From Bacteroidales bacterium (GTDB lineage: Bacteria > Bacteroidota > Bacteroidia > Bacteroidales > UBA7960), in contig SLOJ01000221.1 in NCBI GenBank assembly GCA_007132585.1, forward strand, positions 1 to 32,576: a stretch of 32,576 nucleotides of DNA, written 5' to 3'. Positions within the stretch are counted from its first letter, which is position 1. Each line of letters begins with the position of its first letter. Of this stretch, positions 9,293-19,113 are shown one piece after another. The position numbers were made by a program, and so were the translations under genes. Below the pieces are notes generated by a model. That model ran no database searches, was not told the DNA's origin, and saw nothing but the letters and a program-made list of their open reading frames with translations.

Positions 9293-11221
9293 ATGGCGCT
9301 ACAGGCTGGTGAAATCCTGAAAAATATTCAATCACCTTCCGATCTGAAAGGTCTTGATCTTGATCAACTCAATCAGTTGTGTGATGAGGTGCGCCAGTTT
9401 ATCATTGATGCGGCATGTATAAACCCCGGGCATTTCGGTGCAAGTCTGGGAGTAGTTGAGTTAACAGTTGCTTTGCATCATGTTTTTAATACTCCTTATG
9501 ATAAGTTGATCTGGGATGTGGGCCACCAGGCTTATGCACATAAAATTATCACCGGCCGAAGAGATATCTTTCATACCAATAGGAAATACAAGGGTGTAAG
9601 CGGTTTTCCAAAAATGAGCGAAAGCACCTATGATGCTTTTGGCACTGGTCATTCTTCAACAAGCATTTCTGCAGCTTTGGGTATGGCCATTGCAAGCGAT
9701 TTACAAAAAAATAAAGACCGGCATCATATTGCAGTTATCGGTGATGGGAGTATGACCGCAGGAATGGCATTTGAGGCCCTTAACCATGCCGGCGTAGCGA
9801 ACGCAAACCTGCTGGTTGTTCTCAACGATAATGGTATTGCCATTGATAAGAACGTAGGTGCTCTCAAAGAGTATCTTACGGATATTACCACATCACGAAC
9901 CTATAATAAGTTAAAGGATGATATATGGAACGCGCTGGGGTCTATCAGTCGTTATGGTCCAAATACCCGTGGGTTGATACAAAAACTGGAAACTGCCATA
10001 AAAACCACGTTGCTTAGGCAAAGTAACTTATTTGAGTCACTGAATTTCAGATATTTTGGACCTGTTGACGGTCATGATGTACAACATCTCACCAAAGTAC
10101 TTAATGATTTGCGGAATATACAGGGCCCCAAGTTGCTACACGTAATTACGGTGAAAGGCAAAGGGTATCCTCATGCAGAAAAGGAACAGACAAAATTTCA
10201 TGCACCCGGTTTTTTTAATAAACAAACGGGCGAACTTAAGGTGGCACCTTGCGAAAAGAATAAGCCTCCACGTTACCAGGTTGTTTTTGGGAAAACACTT
10301 CTTGAACTTGCAGAGAAAAACCCGAAAATAATAGGAATAACTCCTGCAATGCCCACAGGCAGCTCATTGAATATTATGATGAATGCACTACCTGAAAAAG
10401 CATTTGATGTTGGAATTGCCGAGCAACATGCTGTAACTTTTTCTGCCGGGCTGGCTGCTCAGGGAATGATACCTTTCTGTAATATCTATTCATCATTTTT
10501 TCAAAGAGCATTTGACCAGACAGTGCATGATGTGGCTTTACAAAATTTGCCGGTTATTTTTTGCCTGGACAGAGCAGGCTTGGTAGGGGAAGATGGCCCC
10601 ACACATCATGGTGCCTTCGATTTGTCGTTCCTGCGCTGTATACCAAATCTTACCATTGCATCTCCCATGAATGAGCAGGAGTTGCGAAACCTTATGTATA
10701 CTGCACAGGATAACCCTACGGGTCCCATGATAATAAGATATCCAAGGGGGAATGGTGTGATGAAGGATTGGAAAACTCCTTTTGAAAAGCTACCAGTGGG
10801 AAAAGGACGAAGGCTAAGGGATGGTAAAGACCTGGCAATCATTTCAATTGGTCCGCTAGGGAATGAAGCCCTGAAAGCATGCGAAATCATTGAAAGTGAG
10901 AGAAAAATATTTGCAGCTCTGTACGACCTGAGATTTGTAAAACCCATTGATGAAGAATTACTGCATGAAATATTTTCATCTTACAATAAAATAATAACAA
11001 TTGAAGATAATGCTATAGCAGGTGGTATGGGAAGTGCTGTTATTGAGTTTATGGCTGACAATAATTATCAGGCCAGAGTTAAGCGACTGGGCATACCAGA
11101 TTATTTTATACAGCACGGTACTCTTGAACAATTGCACAAAGAATGCGGTTACGATTTTGAATCACTGGTAGAAGAGATTATACATGTATGCAAGAAGAGC
11201 TTTGCTTTGCCTGCAGGGTGA
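9293..11221 (+). CDS. dxs: 1-deoxy-D-xylulose-5-phosphate synthase
   Basis: 642 aa; LIWDVGHQAYAHKIITGR, TPD-binding GDGSMTAGMAFEALNHAG...VVLNDNGIAI, FDVGIAEQHAVTFSAGLAAQGMIPFCNIYSSFFQRAFDQ, DRAGLVGEDGPTHHGAFDLSFLR. Confidence 0.98.
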   Translation: MALQAGEILKNIQSPSDLKGLDLDQLNQLCDEVRQFIIDAACINPGHFGASLGVVELTVALHHVFNTPYDKLIWDVGHQAYAHKIITGRRDIFHTNRKYKGVSGFPKMSESTYDAFGTGHSSTSISAALGMAIASDLQKNKDRHHIAVIGDGSMTAGMAFEALNHAGVANANLLVVLNDNGIAIDKNVGALKEYLTDITTSRTYNKLKDDIWNALGSISRYGPNTRGLIQKLETAIKTTLLRQSNLFESLNFRYFGPVDGHDVQHLTKVLNDLRNIQGPKLLHVITVKGKGYPHAEKEQTKFHAPGFFNKQTGELKVAPCEKNKPPRYQVVFGKTLLELAEKNPKIIGITPAMPTGSSLNIMMNALPEKAFDVGIAEQHAVTFSAGLAAQGMIPFCNIYSSFFQRAFDQTVHDVALQNLPVIFCLDRAGLVGEDGPTHHGAFDLSFLRCIPNLTIASPMNEQELRNLMYTAQDNPTGPMIIRYPRGNGVMKDWKTPFEKLPVGKGRRLRDGKDLAIISIGPLGNEALKACEIIESERKIFAALYDLRFVKPIDEELLHEIFSSYNKIITIEDNAIAGGMGSAVIEFMADNNYQARVKRLGIPDYFIQHGTLEQLHKECGYDFESLVEEIIHVCKKSFALPAG

Positions 11222-11267
11222 TTCTGAGTTTGTAGTTTAAAAAGAAAATAACCTTAAATAATAGATT

Positions 11268-12101
11268 TTGTCAGAATTTTTTGCTCAACTTGAATCTTAC
11301 CAAAATGTATTACTGGCCTTTGGTCTGACTCTTTTTGCAGGATTATCTACTGGTATTGGTAGTGCAATAGCGTTTTTCACAAAAAATACAAATACTCGCT
11401 TTCTTTCCTTATCATTAGGCTTTTCTGCCGGGGTAATGATCTATATCTCATTTATGGAGATCATGCCCAAAAGCGTAGAGGTAATGAATGATATGGCAGC
11501 CCGCAGCGCCCATATGCTATCTATTGCAGGTTTTTTTGGCGGAATGCTCCTTATTGCAATTATAGATAAACTCGTACCGACTTTCGAGAACCCACACGAA
11601 ATACGTAAAGTAGAAGATTTATCAGATAACTCTGAAGAACTGAAAAAGCGAAAACTTTACAGGATGGGTATTATGTCGGCCTTTGCCATTGCTATTCATA
11701 ACTTTCCTGAAGGACTGGCAACTTTTATTGTTGCATTGCAGGATATTAAGCTTGGTTTGCCCATCGCTATTGCCATTGCTATACACAATATACCGGAAGG
11801 TATTGCTATTTCTGTGCCGATCTATTATGCCACAGGAAATCGTAAAAAAGCTTTTAAATATAGTTTTATGTCGGGCCTTGCCGAACCTGTTGGTGCTGCT
11901 TTCGGGTTTCTTATTCTTATGCCTTTCTTAAATGATATGGTATTTGGGGTTATTTTTGCTTCAGTAGCAGGTATAATGGTTTTTATTTCTATTGATGAAT
12001 TGTTGCCTGCTGCGCGGGAATACGATGAGCCACACCTTTCGCTTTATGGATTAATTGGCGGCATGGCCGTGATGGCTCTCAGTCTGATAATGTTTATGTA
12101 A
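11268..12101 (+). CDS. zupT: ZIP family metal transporter (ZupT-like)
   Basis: 277 aa from a TTG start; HNFPEGLATFIVAL and HNIPEGIAISVPI metal-binding TM motifs; multiple TM segments. Confidence 0.93.
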   Translation: MSEFFAQLESYQNVLLAFGLTLFAGLSTGIGSAIAFFTKNTNTRFLSLSLGFSAGVMIYISFMEIMPKSVEVMNDMAARSAHMLSIAGFFGGMLLIAIIDKLVPTFENPHEIRKVEDLSDNSEELKKRKLYRMGIMSAFAIAIHNFPEGLATFIVALQDIKLGLPIAIAIAIHNIPEGIAISVPIYYATGNRKKAFKYSFMSGLAEPVGAAFGFLILMPFLNDMVFGVIFASVAGIMVFISIDELLPAAREYDEPHLSLYGLIGGMAVMALSLIMFM

Positions 12102-12136
12102 GACAGTTGTATAATTAAAAATAACGCCATTATTCT

Positions 12137-12556
12137 ATGTATATAAGCGAGACGCATATAAGAGTCAGATACAGTGAAACAGATCAAATGGGATATGTAT
12201 ATTATGGTAATTATCCTGCGTATTACGAAGTGGGTAGGGCAGAAGCCATGAGAGAACTGGGCATGACTTACCGCCAAATGGAAGAGAAGGGTGTTATGAT
12301 GCCAATCGCATCGATGCAATTAAAATATATCAGGCCAGCACATTATGATGATTTTCTCACTATAAGAACCATTGTAAAGGATTTTCCGGGATCGAGAATG
12401 CATTTTTTCTACGAAGTGTATAATGAGAAAAAGAAACTGATCAATCAGGGTGAAACAGTGCTTGCTTTTGTGGATATCAAATCAGGTCGGCCCTGCCCTG
12501 CGCCCGATTGGTTTCAAAAGGCTCTGATGGAAAAATGGCATGCACGTGAAAAGTAG
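12137..12556 (+). CDS. Acyl-CoA thioesterase, 4HBT/hot-dog family (YbgC/FadM-like)
   Basis: 139 aa; RVRYSETDQMGYVYYGNYPAYYEVGRAEAMRELG is the typical 4HBT active-site region. Confidence 0.92.
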   Translation: MYISETHIRVRYSETDQMGYVYYGNYPAYYEVGRAEAMRELGMTYRQMEEKGVMMPIASMQLKYIRPAHYDDFLTIRTIVKDFPGSRMHFFYEVYNEKKKLINQGETVLAFVDIKSGRPCPAPDWFQKALMEKWHAREK

Positions 12557-12598
12557 TTTTATTGAATAATTTTTATAAACAGTTTTATAGTAATAAAT

Positions 12599-12985
12599 AT
12601 GGAAATAATACTTGCCAAGAAACAACAGGTAATTGTAAATTACAAAGGGTTTGAAATTTTAACCGACCAACCTGAAAAAGCCGGAGGTGACAATGCTGCT
12701 CCTTCACCCTTCGACTTTTTTCTCATAAGCATTGGAGCATGTGCAGGTTGGTATGTCAAATCATTTTGTCAGCAACGCAATTTGTCAGAAGAAGGCATAA
12801 AAGTAATGATGAAGACCCACCGCAATCATGAAAAAAGAATGATAGACAATATTGAGATAGATATTAAATTGCCACAAGATTTCCCGGATAAATACCGCGA
12901 TGCAGTTATAAAAGCAGCAGGCGCCTGCACCGTTAAGAAACATATTGCAGATGCACCTGAGTTTTCCATTGTTACCAGCAAATAA
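12599..12985 (+). CDS. OsmC family protein
   Basis: 128 aa; GGDNAAPSPFDFFLISIGACAGWYVKSFCQQRNL and C-terminal AAGACTVKKHI match the OsmC fold pattern with two Cys. Confidence 0.88.
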   Translation: MEIILAKKQQVIVNYKGFEILTDQPEKAGGDNAAPSPFDFFLISIGACAGWYVKSFCQQRNLSEEGIKVMMKTHRNHEKRMIDNIEIDIKLPQDFPDKYRDAVIKAAGACTVKKHIADAPEFSIVTSK

Positions 12986-12998
12986 AACCCTAATTTTG
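12969..12998 (+). promoter_or_regulatory. Bacteroidota-type promoter TTG-N19-TAATTTTG
   Basis: TTG at 12969-12971, 19 nt spacer, TAATTTTG at 12991-12998, only 7 nt before the ATG at 13006. Confidence 0.5.
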
Positions 12999-13005
12999 CA
13001 AGATT

Positions 13006-13368
13006 ATGAGCAAAAAAACACTGGTTATGGGGGCAAGTCCAACCCCTACAAGATATGCTTACAAAGCAGTTAAAAGATTACTTTCATATGGCCACGAAGT
13101 TGTTGCTATAGGTAAGATTGAATCGGAAATTGATGGTGTGAAAATCACAAAGGAAATGATTGATATTCCCGACCTGCATACTGTTACCATGTATCTCAAT
13201 CCCGAAAAGCAGGAGCCTTATCTGGATTATATACTGGGCCTTAAGCCTAAAAGAATCATTTTCAACCCGGGGAGTTATAATCCAAAACTTGATAAGATGG
13301 CCAAAGATGCAGGTATTAAAGTACTTGAAGATTGTACTTTGGTAATGCTTGATATGGATGACTTTTAA
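13006..13368 (+). CDS. CoA-binding (YccU-like) domain protein
   Basis: 120 aa; KKTLVMGASPTPTRYAYKAVKRLLSYGHEVVAIG...GVKI...VTMYLNPEKQ...RIIFNPG...LEDCTLVML. Confidence 0.88.
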   Translation: MSKKTLVMGASPTPTRYAYKAVKRLLSYGHEVVAIGKIESEIDGVKITKEMIDIPDLHTVTMYLNPEKQEPYLDYILGLKPKRIIFNPGSYNPKLDKMAKDAGIKVLEDCTLVMLDMDDF

Positions 13369-13467
13369 TCAGGTTCATGAATATTTTTTTATCCCTTACT
13401 CAAAATCCACAGGCTCTCGTTTGATCTGATGGGTTATATCATTTTATAAATCCAACAAAAAACAGAT

Positions 13468-14649
13468 ATGAAAACAAAAAATCTGGGCTTCGACTCCAAG
13501 CTTATTCATGCCGGGGCGTTTGAAGATCAATTTGGTAGTGCCACAGTACCTATTTATCAGACATCTACCTTTAAATTTAAAAGTGCCGATCACGGTGCCG
13601 CTTGTTTTGCAGGCGATGATGACGGATATATTTATACACGTATAAATAATCCTACAATTGATGCTCTTGAGAATCTGATGGCTGAACTGGAAAATGGATA
13701 CAGGGGCATTGCATGTAGTTCGGGTATGGGTGCCGTAAATTCTATTTACATGTCTTTACTGAGCAATGGTGATCATATGGTCAGTACTGCTGCTGTATAT
13801 GGCCCGTCAAGGGTGGTTATGGAAAAGCATTACTCGCGATTTGGTGTGGAATCTACTTATGTTGATACCTGCAATCCTGAAAACGTTCGTAAAGCAATAC
13901 GTGCAAATACTAAAATGCTTTATATCGAAACCCCTGCCAACCCAACCATTGACGTTACCGATCTTGAAGAAATGGTGAAAATTGCAAGAGAGCATAACTT
14001 GATTACTGTGGCTGATAATACTTTTTGCAGCCCGTTTCTTCAAAAACCGCTCGATTTTGGGTTTGACCTGGTTTTTCATTCCATTACCAAGTTCCTGAAT
14101 GGACACGCCGATATTGTAGGCGGTGCAATTGTTGCGAAAGACAAGAAAATCTATGATCCTGTCAGAGCTATGATGATTACCCTGGGTTGTAATATGGACC
14201 CCCATCAGGCCTATATGGTTATACGTGGAATAAAAACGCTGTCTTTGCGCATGGAACGTTCGCAGGCAAATGCAATGAAAGTTGCAGAATATCTGGAAAA
14301 ACACCCCAAAGTAAAATGGGTGAAGTATCCAGGTTTAAAATCGCATCCACAATATGAGCTGGCACAAAAGCAAATGACTGGCACTGGCGGTATGATCAGT
14401 TTTGAACTTAAAGGAGGGCTGAATGCCGGAAAAACTTTAATGAACTCTGTAAAACTTGCTATTCTGGCAGTATCGCTCGGTGGTGTTGAATCGTTGATTC
14501 AACATCCGGCATCTATGACACACTCCAAGATGGATCAGCAATCGCGCGAGAAATCTGGTATTACCGATGGATTGGTAAGATTTTCGGTAGGAATAGAAAA
14601 TATAGATGATATTTTAGCAGACCTTGAACAGGGTCTTGATAAAATATGA
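13468..14649 (+). CDS. Cys/Met metabolism PLP-dependent enzyme (cystathionine gamma-synthase/methionine gamma-lyase family)
   Basis: 393 aa; YTRINNPTIDALENLMAELE, SSGMGAV, ETPANPTIDVTDLEEM, PLP-lysine motif HSITKFLNGHADIVGGAIV, C-terminal LVRFSVGIENIDDILADLEQGL. Exact substrate not assignable by eye. Confidence 0.92.
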   Translation: MKTKNLGFDSKLIHAGAFEDQFGSATVPIYQTSTFKFKSADHGAACFAGDDDGYIYTRINNPTIDALENLMAELENGYRGIACSSGMGAVNSIYMSLLSNGDHMVSTAAVYGPSRVVMEKHYSRFGVESTYVDTCNPENVRKAIRANTKMLYIETPANPTIDVTDLEEMVKIAREHNLITVADNTFCSPFLQKPLDFGFDLVFHSITKFLNGHADIVGGAIVAKDKKIYDPVRAMMITLGCNMDPHQAYMVIRGIKTLSLRMERSQANAMKVAEYLEKHPKVKWVKYPGLKSHPQYELAQKQMTGTGGMISFELKGGLNAGKTLMNSVKLAILAVSLGGVESLIQHPASMTHSKMDQQSREKSGITDGLVRFSVGIENIDDILADLEQGLDKI

Positions 14650-14708
14650 TAGTCTGGTAATATCATTTAATCAGCCATTTTAAGGCTTCCTGCCCATCCC
14701 TTTGAAAT

Positions 14709-14724
14709 TATATTTGTATTTTTG
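14709..14724 (+). promoter_or_regulatory. Overlapping -7-like elements (TATATTTG, TATTTTTG) upstream of the DUF349 gene
   Basis: Two adjacent TAnnTTTG matches; -33 element not clear. Confidence 0.35.
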
Positions 14725-14840
14725 TGGGCATTTTTAAAATCAGTAATGTAATAAAACTGTTTACGATAGATTGAGCAAACTAAGAATTTGCCAATAGTAT
14801 TCCTCCTTAACTTTAGTTAGTAATTTTAATTTTTATTTTG

Positions 14841-16946
14841 ATGGAAAACAAAGAGCTGCTTAACCCCGATTCTGAAAATAATAATAAAGAAAAAGGGCAA
14901 GAGAACCTGAACCCGGAAAAGGAAACTGTAAATTCTGATATGGAAAAAGAAGATAAACTTCAGGATGAAAACCAGAAAACAGACCCCGGTAATACTGAAA
15001 ATGGAACGAAACACGAATCATTATCTGATAAGCCCGCTGATGAAAATTCCGATAAACAAGCGAATGAACAAGCTGAAGATAAAGATGTAACACAAGAAAA
15101 AGCAGGCAAATCACCTGATGTTTCTGAAAGTGAAAAGGAAGTAAAAGAAAAATCATCAGAAAAGGAGCAGAAGGCCGATAAAGAGGAGTCAGATGATGAT
15201 GTAGAAGAAGATCTTAACGAGAAATATAATTCATTATCAAAAGAAGAACTGGTTGAAGCACTTGAAGCTCTCGTGCTTCATGATGATATCAAATATATAA
15301 GAAAGCATATTGGATTTATAAAAGTAGCTTTTCGCAATTTCCTCAAGGAAGAAAGTATAACCAATTACGAAAAAAGTATGGATAAGCAGCAACCTGAAGG
15401 CGATACGGGTGTTGAAGGTGATGCTGTAGATGAACTGCTTGTGAGATTTGATAAAGCTTTTGATATATATAAACAAAAGAAAACTGTTTACGATCAGGCT
15501 TTGGAAAAGCAAAAGCAGGAAAACCTGCGAACCAAAGAAGCCATTCTTGAAGAATTACGCAATCTTATTGATTCGGAAGAGGAGCTGAAAAAAACCTACG
15601 ATCATTTTAAAGAACTCCAGGAAAAATGGCGTGAAATAGGCCCCGTGCCGCAATCAGCAAACAATACTCTTTGGAATAACTATCATTTTCTTGTGGAGAA
15701 GTTCTTTGACAAGGTAAAGATCAATAAAGAACTTCGGGATCTTGATCTGAAAAAAAATCTTGAAGCAAAAACCGAATTATGTGAGAAGGCTGAAGAGCTA
15801 CTTCTGGAAACTTCTGTAAACAAATCTTTCCAGAAACTACAAAAACTACATGAGGCATGGAAGGAAATCGGGCCGGTTCCAAAAGAGAAAAAAGATGAGA
15901 TGTGGGACCGGTTTAAAGCTGCAAGTGATTCAATAAATCAACACAGGCAAAAGTTTTATGAAGAGTTAAGGGAAGAACAAAATAAAAACTATGCGGCCAA
16001 AATCTTGTTGTGCGAAAAAGCAGAGCAAATAGCGGCTGATAGTCCTAAGTCTCCCAAAGAATGGCAGCGCAATACTGAAAATATAAATGAACTGTTTAAA
16101 GTCTGGAAAACCATTGGATTTGCTCCTAAAAAGGTAAATGATGAAGTTTGGGTACGCTTCAGAACGGCACTCGATACTTTCTTTAAGAGCAAGAAAGGAT
16201 TTTTTCAGAAATATAAGGACGAGCAGTCTGAAAACTATAATCAGAAACTCAATCTTTGCATGCAGGCAGAAGCTCTTAAAGACAGTGAAGATTGGAAAAG
16301 AACGACTGATGAACTCATTGCACTGCAGCAGCAATGGAAAAAGATAGGTCCTGTGCCCCGCAAGTTTTCCGATAAAGTTTGGAAAAGATTCAGAGCAGCC
16401 TGTGATGAGTTTTTTAACCGTAAGGCCGAATATTTTGCCAATATTGGTGAAAAACAGGAAGAAAATTATAAGAAAAAGAAGGAGCTCATTGAAAAGATTA
16501 AAAATCATGGGTATTCAAAGGATAACACCGAAAATCTCAATATTCTCAAGGAGTTTCAACGCGAATGGATGGAGATTGGGCATGTGCCTATAAAACAAAA
16601 AGATGCCATTCAGAATGAGTTCAGGAAAACCATAAATGACCAGTTCGATAAGTTGAATATCAGTCGCAAAGCCAAATCTACCATTGGCTTTAAGAACAAA
16701 ATTGAAAATCTGAAGAATTCACCTAATGCCGATAATATCATAAACAAAGAGCGCGCATTTCTGATGAATAAAATTAATGCACTTCAGAATGATATAAAAC
16801 TCTGGGAGAATAACATCGGCTTTTTTGCCTCCTCAAAAAAGGCGGATGTGCTCAAGTCAGAATTTGAAAGTAAGATAGAAAAGGCCCGCACCGATATTGC
16901 TATCCTGGAAGAGAAACTTAAAATCCTGTATGAATCACAATCTTAA
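14841..16946 (+). CDS. DUF349 repeat protein with acidic, disordered N-terminus
   Basis: ~701 aa from ATG 14841 (the track start 14838 is TTG). Five copies of the DUF349 core: WREIGPVPQSANNTLWNNYHF, WKEIGPVPKEKKDEMWDRFKA, WKTIGFAPKKVNDEVWVRFRT, WKKIGPVPRKFSDKVWKRFRA, WMEIGHVPIKQKDAIQNEFRK. Confidence 0.93.
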   Translation: MENKELLNPDSENNNKEKGQENLNPEKETVNSDMEKEDKLQDENQKTDPGNTENGTKHESLSDKPADENSDKQANEQAEDKDVTQEKAGKSPDVSESEKEVKEKSSEKEQKADKEESDDDVEEDLNEKYNSLSKEELVEALEALVLHDDIKYIRKHIGFIKVAFRNFLKEESITNYEKSMDKQQPEGDTGVEGDAVDELLVRFDKAFDIYKQKKTVYDQALEKQKQENLRTKEAILEELRNLIDSEEELKKTYDHFKELQEKWREIGPVPQSANNTLWNNYHFLVEKFFDKVKINKELRDLDLKKNLEAKTELCEKAEELLLETSVNKSFQKLQKLHEAWKEIGPVPKEKKDEMWDRFKAASDSINQHRQKFYEELREEQNKNYAAKILLCEKAEQIAADSPKSPKEWQRNTENINELFKVWKTIGFAPKKVNDEVWVRFRTALDTFFKSKKGFFQKYKDEQSENYNQKLNLCMQAEALKDSEDWKRTTDELIALQQQWKKIGPVPRKFSDKVWKRFRAACDEFFNRKAEYFANIGEKQEENYKKKKELIEKIKNHGYSKDNTENLNILKEFQREWMEIGHVPIKQKDAIQNEFRKTINDQFDKLNISRKAKSTIGFKNKIENLKNSPNADNIINKERAFLMNKINALQNDIKLWENNIGFFASSKKADVLKSEFESKIEKARTDIAILEEKLKILYESQS

Positions 16947-17072
16947 ATGCAATATTTCTGAGATGCCTGAGTTTATCTGTTAAAGTTCATCTATTTTTAA
17001 AAAATAGCATGAAACATCCATACATAAGCTTTTTATAGTTAATTGAACGATTCTGATTTATGGTTGTTTTAA

Positions 17073-17088
17073 TGAATAATATTATTCA
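17073..17088. promoter_or_regulatory. 16-bp perfect palindrome TGAATAATATTATTCA, possible operator
   Basis: Perfect inverted repeat ending 12 nt before the ATG at 17101. Confidence 0.35.
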
Positions 17089-17100
17089 AATTACAAACCG

Positions 17101-17736
17101 ATGAAAAGGCTTTTTCTTATAATATTTCTCTTTAGCTGGGTAAATATTTCGCACGCCCAGTTCTCAGCAGGATTGCGCGGTGGGCTGCATTTTTCATCTC
17201 TCCCGGAAAGAACTTATGTTATCAATAATGCTTTAATTGACGCACTTCCTGATTCTTATACGGGTTTTCACTTAGGATTCATTTCTCAAATAAAAATAAG
17301 CGGATTCTTTCTTCAACCCGAATTTCTTTATGTTTCGTCAGGTAATCACTTTCGCTATCAACACCCTGATCAGGAGCGTGATGTCTTTTTTATACAACGT
17401 TTTTCCAAGGTCGATATTCCGGTTTTAATAGGATTGAGGGCCGGCCCTTTAAGAATAGGTGCAGGACCCGTAGCTACAAGGTTTCTTGAGAACTCATCAA
17501 ACCTAAAGGATTCGGAATACTATACGGGCGATAAGAATATTTCCGAAAAATTTAATGAAACTACTTATGGTTTTCAACTTGGCTTCGGGCTCGATATCGG
17601 GAATATCGCTCTCGATCTCAAGTATGAAGGTAGTTTAAATAATTATAGCGAAGAAATAAACATTGGTGGAGTTCCTTTTGCCTTTGATACCCGTCCGCGG
17701 CAAATAATATTCAGTATCGGTCTTATGATTTTCTGA
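17101..17736 (+). CDS. Outer-membrane beta-barrel protein (PorT/OmpA-barrel-like)
   Basis: 211 aa; signal peptide MKRLFLIIFLFSWVNISHAQFSAGLRGG; GFHLGFISQIKISGFFLQPEFLYVSSG; ends ...IIFSIGLMIF with terminal Phe. Confidence 0.86.
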   Translation: MKRLFLIIFLFSWVNISHAQFSAGLRGGLHFSSLPERTYVINNALIDALPDSYTGFHLGFISQIKISGFFLQPEFLYVSSGNHFRYQHPDQERDVFFIQRFSKVDIPVLIGLRAGPLRIGAGPVATRFLENSSNLKDSEYYTGDKNISEKFNETTYGFQLGFGLDIGNIALDLKYEGSLNNYSEEINIGGVPFAFDTRPRQIIFSIGLMIF

Positions 17737-17815
17737 AAAATATTATGTAATGGATGTTTCAGAATTGTATCTTGCTCGTTGAGCAGTTCGTTAAACTCAT
17801 TACGGTCTTCATCAT

Positions 17816-17848
17816 AAAAATCGCCGAACACCTGTCATAGTGGCGATT
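17816..17848 (-). terminator. Intrinsic terminator for the FtsX/LolE-like gene
   Basis: Minus strand AATCGCC...GGCGATT stem followed by a T-run, downstream of the stop at 17899. Confidence 0.5.
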
Positions 17849-17898
17849 ACACGGGCTCAGCGTCCGGTTTTCATCATATATCTGTCATACAGCCTTTT

Positions 17899-19113
17899 TT
17901 ATCGGAATGTAATTGCCTTTACAGGAGAAACTCTGGCAATAATATGGCTTGGAATAATCAGCATAGCTATGCAGATGGCAAATGTGCCAAGGTTTAGGAT
18001 AGCAATATAAAAAATATCGAAATTTATGGGAACAACATCAACAAAATAAGATTCCTGTGATAGTTTTATCAGCCCGGTCTTTTGCTGAAGCAAAGCCAGA
18101 CCAATTCCCAAAAGATTTCCCAGTAACAAGCCCCTTAGTATTAAAAAACCTGCATGGTAAAGAAATATCTTTCTTACCTGATTATTTGCAGCCCCCATGG
18201 CTTTAAGAATTCCGATAAGATTTGTTTTCTCCAATACCGATATTAGTAGGGTTGTGATCATATTGATGCTTGCCACAAGCACCATGATAATTATTATCAC
18301 ATAAACATTCATATCAAGCAATGCCAGCCAGTCAAATATTTGCGGGTATACTTGTCTTATGGTTTTTGAGTCCAGAGAATAATGTATATTGTCGCGGACA
18401 ACTTCATTCATCCTTTCTATATGTCTGTAATTGTCAACAAGTACTTCAAAACCTCCCACCTGATCGTGTTGCCAGTTATTAAGTCTTTGAATATGACCTA
18501 TATCACCGAGAATGAATAATTTATCCAGCTCTTCCAGGCCGGTTTCGTAAATACCTGCTACGTTAAGTCTGCGCACACGGGGTGGATCCTGGATAAAATA
18601 CACGAATACATCATCCTGAATATTCAACTGTAACAATTTTGAAATGTATTCCGATATGATTATCTGGTCGGTTCTGGAGGTATCAGAAATGTCTAATATT
18701 TGTCCTTGTTTGAGTCTGTTCCGGAAAAAGTCCCAATGAAAATCACTGCCAATTCCTTTAAAAATTACCCCGTGGATTTCATCATCGGTTTTAATAATAC
18801 CGGGTTTGGTTGCAAAAACCTGTATGTGCTTAATGCCTTCTTCGTTTTTAAGATCAGTGTAGAAGTCCTGATATTTACTAATGGGTCGCGCTTCGTAAGA
18901 AACATTATAATCAAAACTGGTTATCTGGATATGGGAGCCAAAACCAATCACTTTGCTGCGTATTTCATTTTGAAATCCTGTTACAACAGCAACAGCAATG
19001 ATCATTACAGCAAGACCAAGCGAAATGGAAAGGATTGCTATGGCCTTTACAAGTCCGGTAAGCCTGGGTTTTTCTGCCCCAATATTGCGGGCAATAAAGA
19101 AAGGAAAATTCAA
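17899..19113 (-). CDS. ABC transporter permease, FtsX/LolC-LolE type
   Basis: 404 aa; N-terminal TM (ILSISLGLAVMIIAVAVVTGFQNEIRSKVIGFGSHIQI), large periplasmic region, three C-terminal TMs with LEKTNLIGILKAMGAANNQVRKIFLYHAGFLILRGLLLGNLLGI and HIIARVSPVKAITFR. Confidence 0.93.
   Translation of the reverse strand: MNFPFFIARNIGAEKPRLTGLVKAIAILSISLGLAVMIIAVAVVTGFQNEIRSKVIGFGSHIQITSFDYNVSYEARPISKYQDFYTDLKNEEGIKHIQVFATKPGIIKTDDEIHGVIFKGIGSDFHWDFFRNRLKQGQILDISDTSRTDQIIISEYISKLLQLNIQDDVFVYFIQDPPRVRRLNVAGIYETGLEELDKLFILGDIGHIQRLNNWQHDQVGGFEVLVDNYRHIERMNEVVRDNIHYSLDSKTIRQVYPQIFDWLALLDMNVYVIIIIMVLVASINMITTLLISVLEKTNLIGILKAMGAANNQVRKIFLYHAGFLILRGLLLGNLLGIGLALLQQKTGLIKLSQESYFVDVVPINFDIFYIAILNLGTFAICIAMLIIPSHIIARVSPVKAITFR

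Noticed and set aside
15966-16508. 180-aa minus-strand ORF with hydrophobic look
   Set aside because: Antisense of Lys/Glu-rich DUF349 codons gives Phe/Leu-rich shadow sequence.
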